Source of the DNA: an uncultured Eubacteriales bacterium
Lineage (GTDB): Bacteria; Bacillota; Clostridia; Christensenellales; Aristaeellaceae
Direction: 5' to 3'
DNA length: 49,703 nucleotides
Assembly (NCBI GenBank): GCA_902781945.1
Contig: CACZLE010000028.1
Span: 1 to 49,703 of the forward strand
Shown: positions 34,545-42,860 of the stretch, piece after piece
How positions within the stretch are numbered: the stretch's first letter is position 1
Layout of the letters: the number at the start of each line of letters is the position of its first letter
Made by a program: the position numbers and the translations under genes
Notes under the pieces: generated by a model
The model's database searches: none
Seen by the model: the letters and a program-made list of their open reading frames with translations, nothing else
Told to the model about the DNA's origin: nothing

Positions 34545-35018
34545 TCATATTTCCCGCCGCTTTTCCAGCCGCAGCAGGCCTTCTTCGTCCGGCTGGGTGA
34601 CGCCGTTTTTGTAGGTGTATCCCATTTTGAGATAGAAGGGCGTGCCGGTGATGGAGGCGGGGATCTCCACGCGGCGGGCGCGGAGGAAGTATTCATCCTG
34701 CTCCAAGGTCTTGATGATCTTTCGCCCGATGCCCTGCCCCTGGCATTCCGGCAGCACGAAAATGGTGAAGAGGCTGCTTTCGTCGGTCTTGCCCCAGTAG
34801 GAGCCGATGGCGCCGCAGCCCACGATCCGGCTGCTTTCCTCCGCCACGTAGAAGTGCTGCCAGCCAGCCCGGCCCAGAATATCCGCGGGCTGAAGATGGG
34901 CGATGTCGTTTTCCAGGTATTCCATGGAATAATCCCGGCTGTTGGCGGCGCGCAGGGTGTGGGCGATCAGGTCGGACACGGCCTGGGCGTCCTTTTCCTC
35001 AAATCTGCGGATGATCAT
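34545..35018 (-). CDS. GNAT family N-acetyltransferase
   Basis: Acetyltransferase of 157 aa. Motifs: MIIRRFEEKDAQAVSDLIAHTLRAAN, FYVAEESSRIVGCGAIGSYWG, FTIFVLPECQGQGIGRKIIKTLE (acetyl-CoA binding loop QGQGIG), and IPASITGTPFYLKMGYTYKNG. This resembles the PhnO/AAC-like single-domain group; the acceptor is unknown. AGGAGG is located 4 nt before the ATG and overlaps the end of the ptsI terminator T tract. GC content is like the rest of the chromosome. It is the last gene read leftward after the PTS genes and convergent with the AOR operon. Confidence 0.9.
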   Translation of the reverse strand: MIIRRFEEKDAQAVSDLIAHTLRAANSRDYSMEYLENDIAHLQPADILGRAGWQHFYVAEESSRIVGCGAIGSYWGKTDESSLFTIFVLPECQGQGIGRKIIKTLEQDEYFLRARRVEIPASITGTPFYLKMGYTYKNGVTQPDEEGLLRLEKRREI

Positions 35019-35028
35019 GGGGCCTCCT

Positions 35029-35062
35029 AAAAATGGGGACAGCCAAAGAGATGGCTGTCCCC
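35029..35062 (-). terminator. Terminator of PTS operon
   Basis: GGGGACAGCCA pairs with TGGCTGTCCCC; on the minus strand five T follow after one A. It sits right behind ptsI. Confidence 0.88.
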
Positions 35063-35081
35063 GTCGTTTTTTATCAGGCGA

Positions 35082-36761
35082 TCAGATGGCGTTCTCGTCG
35101 CTCAGCAGGTCGCCCACCAGCTTTTCGCGGACGTCCGCCACGGTGGTCTCCCGCACCTTCTGGCGCAGGGGCAGCACGGCCCGGGGAGAGACGGACAATT
35201 CGTCGATGCCGATGGAGAGGAAGGTCTCGGTCAGCTCCAGGTCCGCACCCAGCTCGCCGCAGATGCCCACCCAAACGCCGTTCTTGTGGGCGTTGTCGCA
35301 CACCATCTTGAGGGCGCGCAGCACGGCGGGATGATGGGGATTGTAGAAGCGGCCCAGGTCGGCGTTCTGGCGGTCACAGGCCAGGGTGTACTGGGTCAGA
35401 TCGTTGGTGCCGCAGGAGAAGAAGTCCACTTCCTTGGCCAGACGGTCACTCATCAGCACGGCGGCGGGGGTCTCGATCATGATGCCGATAGAGACATCGC
35501 TGCTGAAGGGCTTGCCCTCGGCGTTGAGCTCGGCCTTGACCCGCTCGCACATCTTCTTGGCTTCCTTCACTTCCCACACGCTGGTGACCATGGGGAACAT
35601 GATGCCCAGATGGCCGAAGGCGCTGGCGCGGTAGAGGGCGCGCAGCTGGGTGTGGAAGATCTCGGGGCGGTTGAGGCAGATGCGCAGGGCGCGGTTGCCC
35701 ATGGCGGGGTTCTCCTCATGGGGCAGGTCGAAATAGCCGATCTGCTTGTCCGCGCCGATATCCAGGGTGCGGATGATGACTTCCTTGTCGCCCATGTCGC
35801 TGAGGACCTTCTTGTAGGCCTCAAACTGATAATCCTCGGTGGGATAATCGTCGCAGTTGAGATACAGGAACTCGGAGCGGAACAGCCCCACGCCGCCCGC
35901 GTCGTTGCTCAGCACCGCAGGCACGTCGTCCGGGCTGCCGATGTTGCAGTAGATGCGCACGCTCTGCCCGTCTTTGGTTACATTGGGCTGGCCCTTGAGC
36001 AGGTTCAGCATCTCCTGGGTCTTTTTCTGCTCCTCCAATTTCTTGAGCAGATAGCTCTTGGTGGCCTCGTCGGCGTCCACCACCACATTGCCGGTGGAGC
36101 CGTCGATGATGACCTCGCGGCCCTCGTATTCGGGCTTCAATTGATCGCCCACGCCGATGATGGCGGGGATGCCCATGGTGCGGGCCAGGATGGCGGTGTG
36201 GCTGCTGCCGCTGCCGCCCTCGGTGATGAAGCCCAGGATCTTGGATTTATCCAGCTGCACGGTTTCGCTGGGGGCCAGGTCGTCCGCGGCCAGGATGACG
36301 GGCACGGGGGAGTCGATGCCGCCCTGCACCACGCCGGTGAGGATGCCGATGATGCGTCCGGACACGTCCTTCACGTCCGCGGCGCGGGCCTGCATATAGG
36401 CGTCGTCCATGCTGGCGAACATCTCGGCAAACTGGGCGGCGGTATCGGTGACGGCGGCCTCGGCGTTCAGTTTGTTGTCGTTGATCAGGCCCTGGATGGC
36501 CTCTTCATAGTCCAGGTCCTCGGCCATCATCTGGTGGGTCTCAAACAGCATGGCGGCCTCGTCGCCCGCTTCCTCCCGGGCCTTTTCCGCCAGCTCGCTC
36601 AGCTGCTCAATGGCCTTCGCCTGGGCGGCCTTGAAGCGCTCCCACTCGGCTTCGGTGTTCTCCACCTCATAGCGGCGGATGGTGGATTTGGCGCGCTGAT
36701 AATAATACAGGGGGCCGATGGCCACGCCGGTGGATACGCCCTTGCCCTGAATGGAAATCAT
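35082..36761 (-). CDS. ptsI: PTS enzyme I (phosphoenolpyruvate-protein phosphotransferase)
   Basis: General PTS component, 559 aa. It takes phosphate from PEP and passes it to HPr. The phosphorylated His188 lies in GGSGSSHTAILARTMGIPAI, the swivelling domain. The C-terminal PEP-binding barrel has GVGLFRSEFLYL, RTLDIGADKQIGYF, MGNRALRICL, FFSCGTNDLTQYTLACDRQN and WVGICGELGAD with the active Cys. The length is a little under the usual 570. AAGGAGG precedes the ATG. It lies behind ptsH, with a GC-rich hairpin between, in an operon that begins with a sugar-specific EIIBCA. Confidence 0.96.
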   Translation of the reverse strand: MISIQGKGVSTGVAIGPLYYYQRAKSTIRRYEVENTEAEWERFKAAQAKAIEQLSELAEKAREEAGDEAAMLFETHQMMAEDLDYEEAIQGLINDNKLNAEAAVTDTAAQFAEMFASMDDAYMQARAADVKDVSGRIIGILTGVVQGGIDSPVPVILAADDLAPSETVQLDKSKILGFITEGGSGSSHTAILARTMGIPAIIGVGDQLKPEYEGREVIIDGSTGNVVVDADEATKSYLLKKLEEQKKTQEMLNLLKGQPNVTKDGQSVRIYCNIGSPDDVPAVLSNDAGGVGLFRSEFLYLNCDDYPTEDYQFEAYKKVLSDMGDKEVIIRTLDIGADKQIGYFDLPHEENPAMGNRALRICLNRPEIFHTQLRALYRASAFGHLGIMFPMVTSVWEVKEAKKMCERVKAELNAEGKPFSSDVSIGIMIETPAAVLMSDRLAKEVDFFSCGTNDLTQYTLACDRQNADLGRFYNPHHPAVLRALKMVCDNAHKNGVWVGICGELGADLELTETFLSIGIDELSVSPRAVLPLRQKVRETTVADVREKLVGDLLSDENAI

Positions 36762-36782
36762 GGTTATCTCCTCCTTATGAAA

Positions 36783-36814
36783 AGCGGGCGGCTGTCCCCA
36801 GGGGCAGCCGTCCG
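36783..36814 (-). terminator. Attenuating hairpin between ptsH and ptsI
   Basis: GCGGACGGCTGCCCC pairs with GGGGACAGCCGCCCGC (mismatch in the middle), with four T on the minus strand. Probably partial, giving more HPr than enzyme I. Confidence 0.65.
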
Positions 36815-36823
36815 CCTGTTTGA

Positions 36824-37081
36824 TTACAGATTGGCCTTGAAGAAGGCTTCGATTTCGGCGGCGGCGGTGTCTTCGTCCGCGCCCTCGACGGTGACCTTCA
36901 CGGTGTCGCCCTGCTTGATGCCCATGCCCATCAGGGCCATAAGCTTGAGGGCGTTGACGGATTTTTCACCCTTGGCGACGGTGACGGTGGAGGCGTACTT
37001 TTTGATTTCCTTCACCAGGATGCCGGCGGGACGGGCATGGATGCCAACGGGATCGGTAATGGTATACTCAAAAGATTTCAT
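36824..37081 (-). CDS. ptsH: PTS phosphocarrier HPr, lacking Ser46
   Basis: HPr of 85 aa. The catalytic His15 is in PVGIHARPAG. In Bacillus-type HPr the regulatory segment reads NLKSIMGVMSLG with Ser46, the target of HPr kinase; here it is NALKLMALMGMG and position 46 is Lys. The alignment needs no gap from His15 to this site. The protein should therefore carry phosphate from EI to EIIA but cannot be serine-phosphorylated for CcpA-type catabolite repression. A second HPr elsewhere in the genome could take over that role. It is located between EIIBCA and ptsI. Confidence 0.94.
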   Translation of the reverse strand: MKSFEYTITDPVGIHARPAGILVKEIKKYASTVTVAKGEKSVNALKLMALMGMGIKQGDTVKVTVEGADEDTAAAEIEAFFKANL

Positions 37082-37126
37082 GGGGTTCCTCCTTATTTAT
37101 TGTACCGCATTCAGCGGAAATGAAAC

Positions 37127-38983
37127 TTATTTTGCGCCGCACTCGACATTTTCCAGGTCGTCGCTGTTGGTGAGCAGCACGGCCACGGTGTCGCTGTAAC
37201 CGGCGGCCTTGATCTTGGCGCGGTCAAACTCGATGAGCTTCTGGCCCGCCTTCACGGCGTCGCCTTCCTTGACCAGGCAGCGGAAGCCGTCGCCGTTCAT
37301 GTTGACGGTGTCCACGCCCACGTGAATCAGCATTTCCATGCCGTTGCACTCCACGCCCACAGCATGCTGGCTTTCCGCCACGGAGGAGATGGTGCCGTCA
37401 AAGGGCGCAACCACCACGCTGCCGGTGGGCTCCACGCCCACGCCGTCGCCCAGCACGCCGCTGGCGAAGGTATCGTCGGGGATGCTCTCCCGGGGGATGA
37501 CCTTGCCTTCCACGGGCTGCAGCACGGTGCCGTTGGCGCAGCGGATGACGGAGACGGTGGGCACCTTGATTTCAGGCGCGGCGGGAGCGGCGGGCGCGGG
37601 GGCAGCCGCCTTCTTGGCGGGCTCGTCCTCATACCACAGGATCCATACCAGGGCGAAGGCCACGCCCGCGGAGATCAGCAGCTCCACCAGGTACAGGGGC
37701 ACATTGTTGACGGCGGGGATGGCGGGGATGCCGGTGACGCCGTACACGGGAGCGCCCAGCTTGAACAGCGCGCCGAACAGGGAGCCGACGGCGCCGCCCA
37801 CCATGCCGAACAGGAAGGGCTTCATGAAGCGGAAGTTGATACCGAAGATGGCGGGCTCGGTGATGCCCAGGGAGGCGGACAGGGAGGAGGGCAGGGCCAC
37901 GGACTTGGTCTTCTGGTTATGCACCTTGAGGGCCACGGCCAGGCAGGCGCCGAACTGGGCAAAGTTGGCGGCAGAGGCGATGGGCATCCAGGTGTTGAGG
38001 CCCGTCTGGGCGATCATGCCGGCCTCGATGACGTTGTACATGTGGTGCAGGCCCATCACCACGGTCCAGGGATACAGCGCGCCCATGGCCACGGCGCCGG
38101 GGATGGAGCTGGCCAGCCACTTGGTGCCGGTCAGCACGTAGTTCTCCAGGATGGAGAAGATGGGGCCGATGACGGTGAAGGTGATGAAGGAGGTGACCAG
38201 CACCGTGACCAGAGGCGTCACGAACAGGTCGATCATCTCGGGCACCTTCTTGTGCAGCCACTTTTCCACCGTGCTCATGAGCAGCACGGCCAGGATCACG
38301 GGAATGACGTGGCCTTGGTAGCCCACTTGCTGCACGTTAAAGAAGAACAAATGCCAGGTTGGGATCTCGCCCGCGGCGTAGTTGCCCACGGTCCAGGCGT
38401 TGATCAGAGCGGGGTGCACCATCATCAGACCGATAACGGCGCCCAGAAAGATGTTGCCGCCGAACACACGGGCGGAGGAGATGGCCACCAGCACGGGCAG
38501 CAGAGCGAAGGCCGTATTGGCCACCAGGTCCAGGAAGGCAAACCAGTCGCTCTGGCCAAAGGCGGGCCAGAACTTGGGGATGGCTTCCACCAGACCCATC
38601 ATGAGGCCGCTGGCCACGATGGCGGGCAGGATGGGCACGAACACGTCGCCGGGGGTCTTGAGAATCTTCTTCCACCAGGGCATACGGGAGGCGGCAGCGG
38701 CCTTCACATCCGCCTTGGAGGCGGCGGAAGCGCCGGTGACGGCCAGGAATTCATCGTACACCTTGTTGACGGTGCCGGTGCCGATGATGAGCTGAAGCTG
38801 GCCGTTGGACTCGAACATGCCCTTCACGCCGTCGATGTTCTCCAGCACCTCTTTGTTGACCTTGCTGTTGTCCGCGATGACCAGGCGAAGCCGGGTCGCG
38901 CAATGCGCCGCGCTGATGACGTTGGAGCCGCCGCCAATATTCGCGGCGATCTCCTCAGCGCATTTTCTGTAATCAAGCGCCAT
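37127..38983 (-). CDS. PTS EIIBCA permease, beta-glucoside/sucrose family
   Basis: A three-domain sugar permease of 618 aa. The IIB domain (residues 1-80) has the phosphorylated Cys28 in SAAHCATRLRLV and ends GTGTVNKVYDEFLA, typical of sucrose-type members. The IIC domain (about 105-450) has about ten membrane segments, with FVPILPAIVASGLMMGLV and GITEPAIFGINFRFMKPF. A linker rich in Ala and Pro follows. The C-terminal IIA domain (about 485-618) has His540 in ESQHAVGV and the phosphorylated His554 in MLIHVGVDTV. A complete chain EI-HPr-IIA-IIB is thus encoded in one operon. Sucrose is favoured by the neighbouring fructokinase and GH13 genes; trehalose or beta-glucosides are alternatives. Confidence 0.9.
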   Translation of the reverse strand: MALDYRKCAEEIAANIGGGSNVISAAHCATRLRLVIADNSKVNKEVLENIDGVKGMFESNGQLQLIIGTGTVNKVYDEFLAVTGASAASKADVKAAAASRMPWWKKILKTPGDVFVPILPAIVASGLMMGLVEAIPKFWPAFGQSDWFAFLDLVANTAFALLPVLVAISSARVFGGNIFLGAVIGLMMVHPALINAWTVGNYAAGEIPTWHLFFFNVQQVGYQGHVIPVILAVLLMSTVEKWLHKKVPEMIDLFVTPLVTVLVTSFITFTVIGPIFSILENYVLTGTKWLASSIPGAVAMGALYPWTVVMGLHHMYNVIEAGMIAQTGLNTWMPIASAANFAQFGACLAVALKVHNQKTKSVALPSSLSASLGITEPAIFGINFRFMKPFLFGMVGGAVGSLFGALFKLGAPVYGVTGIPAIPAVNNVPLYLVELLISAGVAFALVWILWYEDEPAKKAAAPAPAAPAAPEIKVPTVSVIRCANGTVLQPVEGKVIPRESIPDDTFASGVLGDGVGVEPTGSVVVAPFDGTISSVAESQHAVGVECNGMEMLIHVGVDTVNMNGDGFRCLVKEGDAVKAGQKLIEFDRAKIKAAGYSDTVAVLLTNSDDLENVECGAK

Positions 38984-39054
38984 TCGGGATCTCCTCCTCG
39001 GTGATTATTTGGTTTTTATGGCAAATCTGGGTCTTATCGCGCCATATCGATACT

Positions 39055-39083
39055 ATTATACATGATTTTGTGTCAAAGGTAAA
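39055..39083 (-). promoter_or_regulatory. Promoter of PTS operon
   Basis: On the minus strand TTTACC-17-TATAAT, about 70 bp before the EIIBCA start codon. Confidence 0.6.
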
Positions 39084-39092
39084 CAGAAATTT

Positions 39093-39917
39093 TTATACCA
39101 GCCCCAGCTTCTCAAAGGCCCAGGCCAGGCCGTTCGCGTCCACGGCGGGGCACACCATGCTGCTCTTTTCCTTGAGCTTGGGGCTGCCGTTGTCCATGCA
39201 TACGCTGACGCCCACGGTCTCGATCATTTCCAGGTCGTTCATGCTGTCGCCAAAGCCGATGGTGTCGGCGATGTCGAAGCCCAGGGTTTCCGCCATGACG
39301 CGCACGCCCCGGCCTTTGTCAAACTGGCGGTTGATCATTTCGCCGTTCAGCACGCCGTGGTTCATGCCGTCCTGCACCAGGAAGTTGAAGTCCTTTTCCA
39401 GCGCTTCCCTCGCCGGGAGCAGCTGCTCCGGGCGGGTGAACATGAGCACCAGCTTGTACACCGGGTCGCCGTTGTATTCGCTGAGGGGCCGGATGTTCAG
39501 TTCCTTCTCCAGCGCCACCCGCCAGCGCTCCAGTTCGCTGTTGCCCGGGCCCATGGAGGACAGAAAGTCGCCCAGGTTCTCGTCGCAGTAGGAGCCGTCC
39601 CGGGTCTCCACCGTGCGGAAGACGCCCTCCTTGCCCAGCAGGTCCATGGCGGTTTGGTATTGCTCCGGGGTCATGGGGCAATCGTAGAGGATTTTGTCGT
39701 TGGTGAAAACGAAACCGCCCGCGCTGGCCACCGCGCCGTCAAAGCCCAGGGCCAGCACAGGGGCCAGCATGCCCCGGTTGCGCCCCGTGCACAGGAATAC
39801 CTTGTGGCCCAGCGCCTGGGCCTTGCGGATGGCCTCCATGGCGCTTTTCGGGGGCGTGTTCTGGCCGGGAGGGGTGAGGGTGCCGTCGATATCCAGGAAA
39901 ATCAGCTTTTGTTTCAT
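39093..39917 (-). CDS. HAD-superfamily (Cof-type) phosphatase
   Basis: Haloacid-dehalogenase phosphatase of 274 aa, class IIB (Cof). Motif I is FLDIDGTLTPPG with the nucleophile Asp, motif II FLCTGRNRG, and motif IV GFGDSMNDLEMIETVGVSVCMDNG. The C2 cap domain lies between residues about 85 and 190. It hydrolyses a phosphorylated small molecule, by its context perhaps a sugar phosphate made by the PTS. It starts 9 bp after the GH13 gene and is the last gene of that transcript. Confidence 0.9.
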   Translation of the reverse strand: MKQKLIFLDIDGTLTPPGQNTPPKSAMEAIRKAQALGHKVFLCTGRNRGMLAPVLALGFDGAVASAGGFVFTNDKILYDCPMTPEQYQTAMDLLGKEGVFRTVETRDGSYCDENLGDFLSSMGPGNSELERWRVALEKELNIRPLSEYNGDPVYKLVLMFTRPEQLLPAREALEKDFNFLVQDGMNHGVLNGEMINRQFDKGRGVRVMAETLGFDIADTIGFGDSMNDLEMIETVGVSVCMDNGSPKLKEKSSMVCPAVDANGLAWAFEKLGLV

Positions 39918-39926
39918 ATCGTTACC

Positions 39927-41771
39927 TCACACATACTGCCGATGCAGCCACATGAACCCGCCGGGGGCCAGATGCACCATCATGGGGGAGCATTCGCGGC
40001 CCGTCCACAGGTCGGTGTAATCGGCCCGGTCGTCCAGCCACACAGACTGCTCTTCGTCGGAGAAGTTGAACAGGGCCAGCAGCTTTTCGCCCTGGCAGTA
40101 GCGGCCAATGCCCAGCACGTGGTCGCTGTGGGTGTCCAGCAGCCAGGTGTCGGCGCTGTCGTCGAACACGCGGTACTGGGAGCGCAGCTGCTCCTGGCGG
40201 CGGATGGCGTCAAAGATGTCGTTTTCCACCGTGTTGTCCTGGTGGCGGCGCTCGGCCTTCTGCCAATCCAGATTGCCCCGGTGCAGGTAGCGGCTGTCCT
40301 CGGCCTTCAGGGGATCGTCATGATAGCTGTAATCATTCTCTTGGGCGATCTCGTCGCCGCTGTACAAGACGGGGATGCCGCTCAAAGTGAACATGAAAGC
40401 GTGGAGCATGATATCCCAATTGATGGCCGTGGCCAGGTCCGCTTCGCCCTGGCAGCCCGCCTCGATGCCGCACAGCGATGCCGTGGTGCCGCACAGGCGG
40501 GCGTCGCCCAGGCGGGGATCGTCGTTGTAGAGCTCGCCCCGGGCCGGACTGCCGGGCCACTTGCCGGTGAGGAAATCGTTCAGGAACTTCTTGTGGGGAA
40601 TCTCGCTTTGGCCAAACTGGCTGAGGAAGCCGTAATCCAGGCCCCAGCCGATGTCGTCGTGACAGCGCAGGTAATTGAGGAAGGCGTATTCCTTGGGCAG
40701 GGCGAAGACCTGCTCCAGCTGATGGCGCAGCAGGCGCACGTCCTTGGTGGCCACGGTGTGCCAGATGGAGGCCATGGTGGTCACGTTGTACAGCAGATGG
40801 CATTCGGGCTTTTCCACGGTGCCGAAATAGGGCACCACCTTGCTGGGCTCCATGACCACCTCGCCCAGCAGCAGGGTGCCGGGGCACACGATCTCGCACA
40901 CCATGCGCATCAGGCGCACCAGGGTGTGCACCTGGGGCAGATTGCGGCAGGGCGTGCCCAGGGCCTTCCAGATGTAGGGCACGGCGTCCAGGCGCACGAT
41001 GTCCACGCCGTGGTTGCACAGGTACAGCATGTTCTCCGTCATATCGTTGAACACGGTGGGGTTGGCGTAATTCAGATCCCATTGGTAGGGATAGAAGGTG
41101 GTCATGACCACCTTGCCCGCCTCGGGACACCAGGTGAAGTTGCCGGGGGCCGTAGTGGGAAACACCTGGGGCACGGTCTGCTCGTAGGCGTTGGGGATCT
41201 CCCAGTTATCGTAGAAGAAATAGCGGCTCTGGTATTCCCTTTCGCCTGCCCGGGCCCGGCGGGCCCACTCATGATCCTCGCTGGTGTGGTTCATGACAAA
41301 GTCCAGGCACACGGCAATGCCCCGCTCGTGGCAGTCGCTGGCCAGGGCGTACAGATCCTCCATGGTGCCCAGCTCAGGCTGGACCTTGCGGAAATCGCTC
41401 ACCGCGTAGCCGCCGTCGCTGCGGCCCTTGGGGCTTTCCAGCAGGGGCATGAGGTGCAGATAGTTGACGCCGCAATCGGTGATGTAATCCAGCTTGCTTC
41501 TTACGCCCTGCAGATTGCCCGCAAAGGCGTTGACATACATCAGCATGCCCACCAGGTCATGGCCCTTGTACCAGTCGGGATACTCCTCCCGGGCGCGGTC
41601 AATCTTTTTCAGCGCCTCGGGCCGCTGCTGCCAGCAGCGATAGATCATCTCGGTAAAGTACCGGTAGGCCTGCATATCGCCGTGATAGAGCTCGCAATAG
41701 AGCCATTTGAGCTCGTCCGCGTGACGCTCAAAGCGGGTGGCGAACTCGGTTTCCCAGGAATAATTGCTCAT
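39927..41771 (-). CDS. Amylosucrase-like glycoside hydrolase (GH13_4 type)
   Basis: Alpha-amylase-superfamily enzyme, 614 aa. The helical N-domain (ATRFERHADELKWLYCELY) and DFVMNHTSEDHEWARRARAGEREYQSRYFFYDN are amylosucrase signatures. Catalytic residues are the nucleophile Asp in GVDIVRLDAVPYIWK, the acid/base Glu in LLLGEVVMEP, and Asp in LRCHDDIGWG. GDEIAQENDYSY follows. Amylosucrase makes glucan from sucrose and releases fructose; hydrolysis or phosphorolysis of sucrose are related options. There is no signal peptide. It overlaps the fructokinase stop by 4 bp, which fits fructose as a product. A phosphorylated sucrose substrate is conceivable because the PTS would deliver sucrose-6-phosphate. 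Confidence 0.88.
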   Translation of the reverse strand: MSNYSWETEFATRFERHADELKWLYCELYHGDMQAYRYFTEMIYRCWQQRPEALKKIDRAREEYPDWYKGHDLVGMLMYVNAFAGNLQGVRSKLDYITDCGVNYLHLMPLLESPKGRSDGGYAVSDFRKVQPELGTMEDLYALASDCHERGIAVCLDFVMNHTSEDHEWARRARAGEREYQSRYFFYDNWEIPNAYEQTVPQVFPTTAPGNFTWCPEAGKVVMTTFYPYQWDLNYANPTVFNDMTENMLYLCNHGVDIVRLDAVPYIWKALGTPCRNLPQVHTLVRLMRMVCEIVCPGTLLLGEVVMEPSKVVPYFGTVEKPECHLLYNVTTMASIWHTVATKDVRLLRHQLEQVFALPKEYAFLNYLRCHDDIGWGLDYGFLSQFGQSEIPHKKFLNDFLTGKWPGSPARGELYNDDPRLGDARLCGTTASLCGIEAGCQGEADLATAINWDIMLHAFMFTLSGIPVLYSGDEIAQENDYSYHDDPLKAEDSRYLHRGNLDWQKAERRHQDNTVENDIFDAIRRQEQLRSQYRVFDDSADTWLLDTHSDHVLGIGRYCQGEKLLALFNFSDEEQSVWLDDRADYTDLWTGRECSPMMVHLAPGGFMWLHRQYV

Positions 41772-42712
41772 TGGGCTTCCTCCTTCAGCACTTCGTCCAG
41801 GGTGGGCATGGCGGGGATGGCCCCGGGCCGGCTGGTGGTGAGGCTGGCCGCCCGGTTGGCGAAGCGCACGTATTCGTTCAGTTCGTCGGCGGTAAGACCG
41901 TCAATGCCGCCGCGGCGGGCGATGCGGCTCAGGAAGGCGCCAAAGAAGGTGTCCCCCGCGCCGTTGGTATCCGCCACCTTGACCTTGAAGCCGGGCACCG
42001 TGCCCTCCAGATCGCCGTAACGCCACAGGGCGCCCTCCGCGCCCAGGGTGACCACGGCCAGGCGCACGCCCAGATCCAGCAGGGCCTGAGCGGCCTCATG
42101 GGGGTCCTCCCTGCCCGTCAGCAGGGCGGTTTCCTGGTCGCTGATCTTGACGATATCGCACAGGGGCAGCACGGCGCGCATTTGCAGGATGGCAGCGTCC
42201 TCGCCCTGCCACAGGGAGGCGCGGTAATTGGGGTCGTAGGTGATCAGGGTGCCGTCCTGCCGGGCGTGCTGCACGGTTTTTACCACGGCGTCCCGGCACA
42301 CGGGATCGGTGAGGCTGACGCTGCCAAAGTGCAATATGCCCGCGCCCTTTACGTCTTTCAGGGCCTGCTGCGCGTTTATGCGGGTGTCCGCGCCGGGCTT
42401 GCGGCAGAAGGAAAAGCTGCGCTCGCCCTTTTCATCCACCGTCACCACGGCCAGGGTGGTGCTGGTCTCGTCCGTCACCTGCAGGCCGCTGATGTCCACG
42501 CCATGCTTTTTCAGCGTATCCCGCAGGATGTTGCCGAAGGTGTCCCGGCCCACGCAGCCGATAAAGGCGGTCTCCACGCCCAATTTGGCCGCCGCCACCG
42601 CCACGTTGGCCGGAGCGCCGCCCGGATTGGCCGCAAAATGATATACGCCGTTGGTATCCAGCCCGCTCTGGGTCATATCGATCAATATTTCGCCGATGGT
42701 TGTGATTTTCAT
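41768..42712 (-). CDS. PfkB-family fructokinase-like carbohydrate kinase
   Basis: Ribokinase-fold sugar kinase, 314 aa. Seen are the N-terminal ITTIGEILIDMT, the sugar-binding NPGGAPANVAVAAAKLG and FIGCVGRDTFG, and the ATP/anion-hole motif VKVADTNGAGDTFFGAFL with the catalytic Asp. This motif set is that of fructokinases of the ScrK group. The start at MKITTIGE follows GAGGT by 6-7 nt; a long upstream in-frame extension lacks one. It is the first gene of the transcript with the amylosucrase-like and HAD genes. It likely phosphorylates fructose released from sucrose. Confidence 0.9.
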   Translation of the reverse strand: MKITTIGEILIDMTQSGLDTNGVYHFAANPGGAPANVAVAAAKLGVETAFIGCVGRDTFGNILRDTLKKHGVDISGLQVTDETSTTLAVVTVDEKGERSFSFCRKPGADTRINAQQALKDVKGAGILHFGSVSLTDPVCRDAVVKTVQHARQDGTLITYDPNYRASLWQGEDAAILQMRAVLPLCDIVKISDQETALLTGREDPHEAAQALLDLGVRLAVVTLGAEGALWRYGDLEGTVPGFKVKVADTNGAGDTFFGAFLSRIARRGGIDGLTADELNEYVRFANRAASLTTSRPGAIPAMPTLDEVLKEEAQ

Positions 42713-42752
42713 GTCGTACCTCGTTATGTTTTTATTCCGAGAATCTTGATAA

Positions 42753-42781
42753 ATTATATCATTGATCCGGTGGAAAAGCAA
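42753..42781 (-). promoter_or_regulatory. Sigma-A promoter of fructokinase-GH13-HAD operon
   Basis: On the minus strand TTGCTT-17-TATAAT, 41 bp before the fructokinase ATG. Its -35 is 17 bp from that of the divergent promoter. Confidence 0.8.
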
Positions 42782-42797
42782 CCATAAAAGCCCGCCC

Positions 42798-42826
42798 TTG
42801 CTTCCCTTCGGGAAACATGGTATAAT
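42798..42826 (+). promoter_or_regulatory. Sigma-A promoter of FAD oxidoreductase gene
   Basis: TTGCTT-17-TATAAT, 35 bp before the ATG. It is back-to-back with the fructokinase promoter and uses the same -35 hexamer. Confidence 0.8.
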
Positions 42827-42860
42827 ATTTCGCTGTGATACATTCCGGAGGTTAGCAATC

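Noticed and set aside
39081..39094. Single AAACAGAAATTT motif between the HAD gene and the PTS promoter
   Set aside because: Only one end is present, with no partner nearby; may be chance or a relic, too weak to call a copy.
39357..42020. Long plus-strand frame (887 aa) opposite the GH13 and HAD genes
   Set aside because: Antisense frame with His/Gln/Ala-rich composition typical of shadows; the minus-strand genes have clear motifs.
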